Below, in pieces: positions 61,896 to 64,000 of a stretch of DNA of 64,000 nt. The stretch is from positions 62,001 through 126,000 of the forward strand of contig CAJWWP010000001.1 in NCBI GenBank assembly GCA_913048525.1. Direction: 5' to 3'. A model generated the notes under the pieces. That model was given only the letters and a program-made list of their open reading frames with translations, ran no database searches and was not told the DNA's origin. Within the stretch, counting starts at the first letter, position 1, and every line of letters starts with the position of its first letter. The DNA is from GCA-002712965 sp913048525. Its GTDB lineage: Bacteria > Chloroflexota > Dehalococcoidia > Lucifugimonadales > UBA826. The translations under genes were made by a program, and so were the position numbers.

Positions 61896-63074
61896 CTAGT
61901 AAGGGGGGACGTTTGTAAATACAAGGCTTCCCGCGGCCATGAACATTCCACCGACACCCTGGCAGAAAGATACTTTCACGTCAGGCACTTGGTGAGCCGC
62001 CTCACCTCTCACCTGCCTAACAGATTCTTGGATTGCAAACATTCCGTACATTCCAGTGTGGGTATATGAGAGGCCTCCTCCGTTGGTATTCATTGGTAAA
62101 ACACCTCCAGGTGATGTGCTCCCTTGTTCTATGAATGCTCCTGCCTCTCCTCTGGACACGAATCCAAGATCTTCTAGACCAAAAATGGGTAGATGGGCAA
62201 ATGCATCATAGATCATCAAATGGTCAATATCGTCGTGGTTTAGCTCCGCTTCTTCAAAGGCTTTCTTACCGGAAATTTTAAATGCAGTCGAAGATGTCAT
62301 ATCGTACATTTGGCTCACTATAGGTGTTTCTACAGATTCTCCTGTACCCAATATGTAGACAGGATTTTTGGCAAAATTATTAGCCTTATCTCTACCAGTA
62401 ATTATTAAAGCTCCACCCCCATCAGTAACGAGACAGCATTCTAAAAGATGGAATGGGTAGCAAATCATCCTGCTTTCTAGAACGTCGTTAATAGTTATTA
62501 AATCCCTATACATTGCCCTAGGTACCTTGTTTGACCACCTGCGTTGAGCAACAGGAACAGAGGCCAATTGTTCATGGGTGGTGCCGGTTTCTTTCAAATA
62601 TCGTAGTACCCCCAAACCGAATTGGGTTGTGGGCCCGTAGACGCCATAAATAGATTCAAACTGCCCGGGAAATGTATTGTCCTTTATACTCTCCAAATTT
62701 CCTGTAGAAGACGAGTTTGAAGGGGTAATTTGTCCCACATTACTTCTTCCGCTCTCAGCCATTGATACTAGTACTGTTTCACAGAGGCCGCTTGCGATCG
62801 CAGCGGCTGCATGTCTTACGTGTATTAAAAAAGAGGTTCCTCCCACCTGAGTGTTGTCTATCCATTTGGGAGTAATACCGAGGTAATGTGCAAGAGCGGC
62901 AGGATTCATTGTTGTAGCGATTCCGTCTATCTCTTTTTTGTTTATGCCACAATCCTTTATAGCGTTTACAGAGGCATCGACATGAAGTTGGAAGGGGGTT
63001 TTATCAGGAATAATTCCCAACTCAGTAGTCTCTGAAGCTCCTACAATGGCAGTTTTATACCTAAGTGACTCCAT
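61896..63074 (-). CDS. Thiolase-like (SCP-x/Ltp2-type) protein lacking the catalytic cysteine
   Basis: A 392-residue thiolase fold. The segment that normally carries the acyl-accepting cysteine reads VGGTSFLIHVRHAAAA, with Gly at the Cys position, so Claisen chemistry is unlikely. The C-terminal half has MNTNGGGLSYTHTGMYGMFA and FCQGVGGMFMAAG. Proteins of this type often pair with DUF35 partners and some (Ltp2) act as retro-aldolases on CoA esters; both features fit here. The ATG at 63074 is preferred over a TTG at 63083. The DUF35 gene lies 44 bases upstream on the same strand. Confidence 0.88.
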   Translation of the reverse strand: MESLRYKTAIVGASETTELGIIPDKTPFQLHVDASVNAIKDCGINKKEIDGIATTMNPAALAHYLGITPKWIDNTQVGGTSFLIHVRHAAAAIASGLCETVLVSMAESGRSNVGQITPSNSSSTGNLESIKDNTFPGQFESIYGVYGPTTQFGLGVLRYLKETGTTHEQLASVPVAQRRWSNKVPRAMYRDLITINDVLESRMICYPFHLLECCLVTDGGGALIITGRDKANNFAKNPVYILGTGESVETPIVSQMYDMTSSTAFKISGKKAFEEAELNHDDIDHLMIYDAFAHLPIFGLEDLGFVSRGEAGAFIEQGSTSPGGVLPMNTNGGGLSYTHTGMYGMFAIQESVRQVRGEAAHQVPDVKVSFCQGVGGMFMAAGSLVFTNVPPY

Positions 63075-63118
63075 TTTCACCAACCGTTTTACAGTATTTT
63101 TTTGTTATCGGGGATATT

Positions 63119-63541
63119 TTACGTATTATCAGGACACCATTTTGGGATTGTTATCTCAGAAGTAACATCTTCAAAAACAACTTTTAAAGGCATATCTAAT
63201 ATTAGATTTTCAGGGGTATTTTCAATGCCCACAATATTGGACATCATCCTTGGTCCTTCTTCTAGTTGCACTATAGCTATGGCGTAGGGAGCATCTTCCT
63301 CAAAACCTGGTGGGGGTCGGTGGTTGATCATGTAGGAGTATAAAAATCCTCGCCCGCTCACTTCAAACCATTCGATATTGTCGGAGAGGCAGTTTGGACA
63401 CACTATTCGAGGATAAAAGAAGGGTTTGAAGCAATCAATACAACGCTGTATCCATAGTTGGTGTTCACCAATTTTAGTCCAAAAGAAATCAGACTCTGGA
63501 GTCGGTATCGGTATCGGTTTTCTATAGATCTTATCAGTCAT
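63119..63541 (-). CDS. DUF35 OB-fold/zinc-ribbon protein, thiolase partner
   Basis: A 140-residue DUF35 protein. A rubredoxin-like zinc ribbon has Cys34, Cys37, Cys48 and Cys51 (CIDC and CPNC), followed by an OB-fold (GRGFLYSYMINHRPPPGFE). Such proteins form complexes with thiolase-like or hydratase subunits. It directly precedes the Cys-less thiolase gene on the minus strand, the classic pair. The ATG lacks an obvious ribosome site. Confidence 0.92.
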   Translation of the reverse strand: MTDKIYRKPIPIPTPESDFFWTKIGEHQLWIQRCIDCFKPFFYPRIVCPNCLSDNIEWFEVSGRGFLYSYMINHRPPPGFEEDAPYAIAIVQLEEGPRMMSNIVGIENTPENLILDMPLKVVFEDVTSEITIPKWCPDNT

Positions 63542-63730
63542 GAATTTTTAGCTAGGGCCTGCGGATTTAAGCATATTTTCCTTCACGGCGAGAATACCAA
63601 ACATCCTGTTTTATTGATCTAACTTCCTGCATTGTATGGATCATTTATTCTTGAGGTCAATGAGTTCCGGTTTGATTGTCAAAATCTTAGTTCCTATGTA
63701 TTTGATCATTCCTCTGAATAGAAATTCTAT

Positions 63731-64000
63731 TTAGAAGGATCTATACAAATCATCTAATTGGTCTGTAATTGAAGACTGCCATGGTCTGGATGTGAAATTC
63801 AGGGCTTTTTCTGCTAATACCGATGATATTCCAGAGTTGCTCCATAAGGTTCTAAGCGAGCTTGCAGTAAACCATGTGTCTCGGCCAATAAATCGATTTA
63901 CATACCCGTTTGTTTGACCTGCTAGCAAGGCTATTGTGTTCGGAATTTGAATAGTTGGCATTCGCTTGTCGGTCAACAGGCATATGTGTCTTAAAAAATC
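63731..64000 (-). CDS. C-terminal part of an NAD-dependent epimerase/reductase (partial)
   Basis: A minus-strand frame is open from the right window edge to a stop at 63731-63733; the start lies beyond 64000. The last residues (SSVLAEKALNFTSRPWQSSI then TDQLDDLYR) match the end of extended SDR proteins of the dihydroflavonol-reductase type, where S-x-x-x-A-E-x-x-L and the P-R/P-W-turn before the final D-x-L-Y-R helix are conserved. About 89 residues are visible. The catalytic part is not in this window, so family is inferred from the C-terminus only. Confidence 0.6.
   Translation of the reverse strand, partial: DFLRHICLLTDKRMPTIQIPNTIALLAGQTNGYVNRFIGRDTWFTASSLRTLWSNSGISSVLAEKALNFTSRPWQSSITDQLDDLYRSF

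Overview
The window is a gene-dense, moderately AT-rich bacterial chromosome segment. No rRNA, tRNA, CRISPR array, insertion sequence or phage gene was recognised. Coding regions fill nearly everything; most gaps are under 200 bases, and several convergent gene pairs are separated by only 1 to 35 bases. The content is dominated by expanded enzyme families: six luciferase-like (LLM) flavin or F420 monooxygenases, seven classical short-chain dehydrogenases, three CaiB/BaiF CoA-transferases, three metallo-beta-lactamase-fold hydrolases, two amidases and one enolase-superfamily protein. This profile, without sugar-uptake or anaerobic genes, is what is known of marine SAR202-type Chloroflexota that oxidise recalcitrant organic matter. 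The lineage is an inference from family content, not from a marker gene.

Layout. 1-1808: an SPFH-nfeD membrane-protease pair (minus), cut by the left edge. 2038-4085: two aldo/keto reductases. 4087-11518: a minus-strand run (two SDRs, an enolase-superfamily protein, an MBL hydrolase, then a DUF1800-DUF1501-NHL cassette). 11647-14159: a second NHL-DUF1800 pair lacking DUF1501. 14488-26131: a long plus-strand run with a P-loop kinase, an acyl-CoA carboxyltransferase, two CoA-transferases, a 73-residue biotinyl protein, a DsrE-like protein, a phosphoesterase, a small propeller, a VOC protein, three tandem SDRs, a cupin, a hydratase and an MBL protein. 26158-36257: an acyl-CoA dehydrogenase and mixed LLM, SDR, Gfo/Idh, hydroxyisobutyrate dehydrogenase, MBL and HpaI aldolase genes. 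36290-39834: a minus-strand hydrolase-LLM-MFS set. 40014-45562: CoA-transferase, thiamine-diphosphate lyase, MaoC-like dehydratase and a flavin-dependent halogenase-like protein. 45579-51270: exporter, amidase, epimerase, FAH-family and LLM genes. 51340-54972: a third DUF1800-DUF1501-NHL cassette. 55238-61044: VOC, group D flavin monooxygenase, amidase, amidohydrolase and LLM. 61155-64000: AlaX, a Cys-less thiolase-like protein with its DUF35 partner, and a partial epimerase.

How the genes fit together. Most genes suit oxidative attack on diverse organic molecules (LLM and group D monooxygenases, VOC proteins), hydrolysis (amidases, amidohydrolase, MBL and alpha/beta hydrolases), oxidation of alcohols and ketones (SDR, AKR), and CoA activation followed by carboxylation, hydration or C-C cleavage. 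Exact substrates cannot be read from sequence.

The best candidate for an undescribed system is the recurrent DUF1800/DUF1501/NHL-propeller cassette. It occurs three times in about 51 kb, has no visible export signals, and its propellers share a family-specific insert. The flavin-dependent halogenase-like protein with a PqqD-like tail is the second most interesting item.
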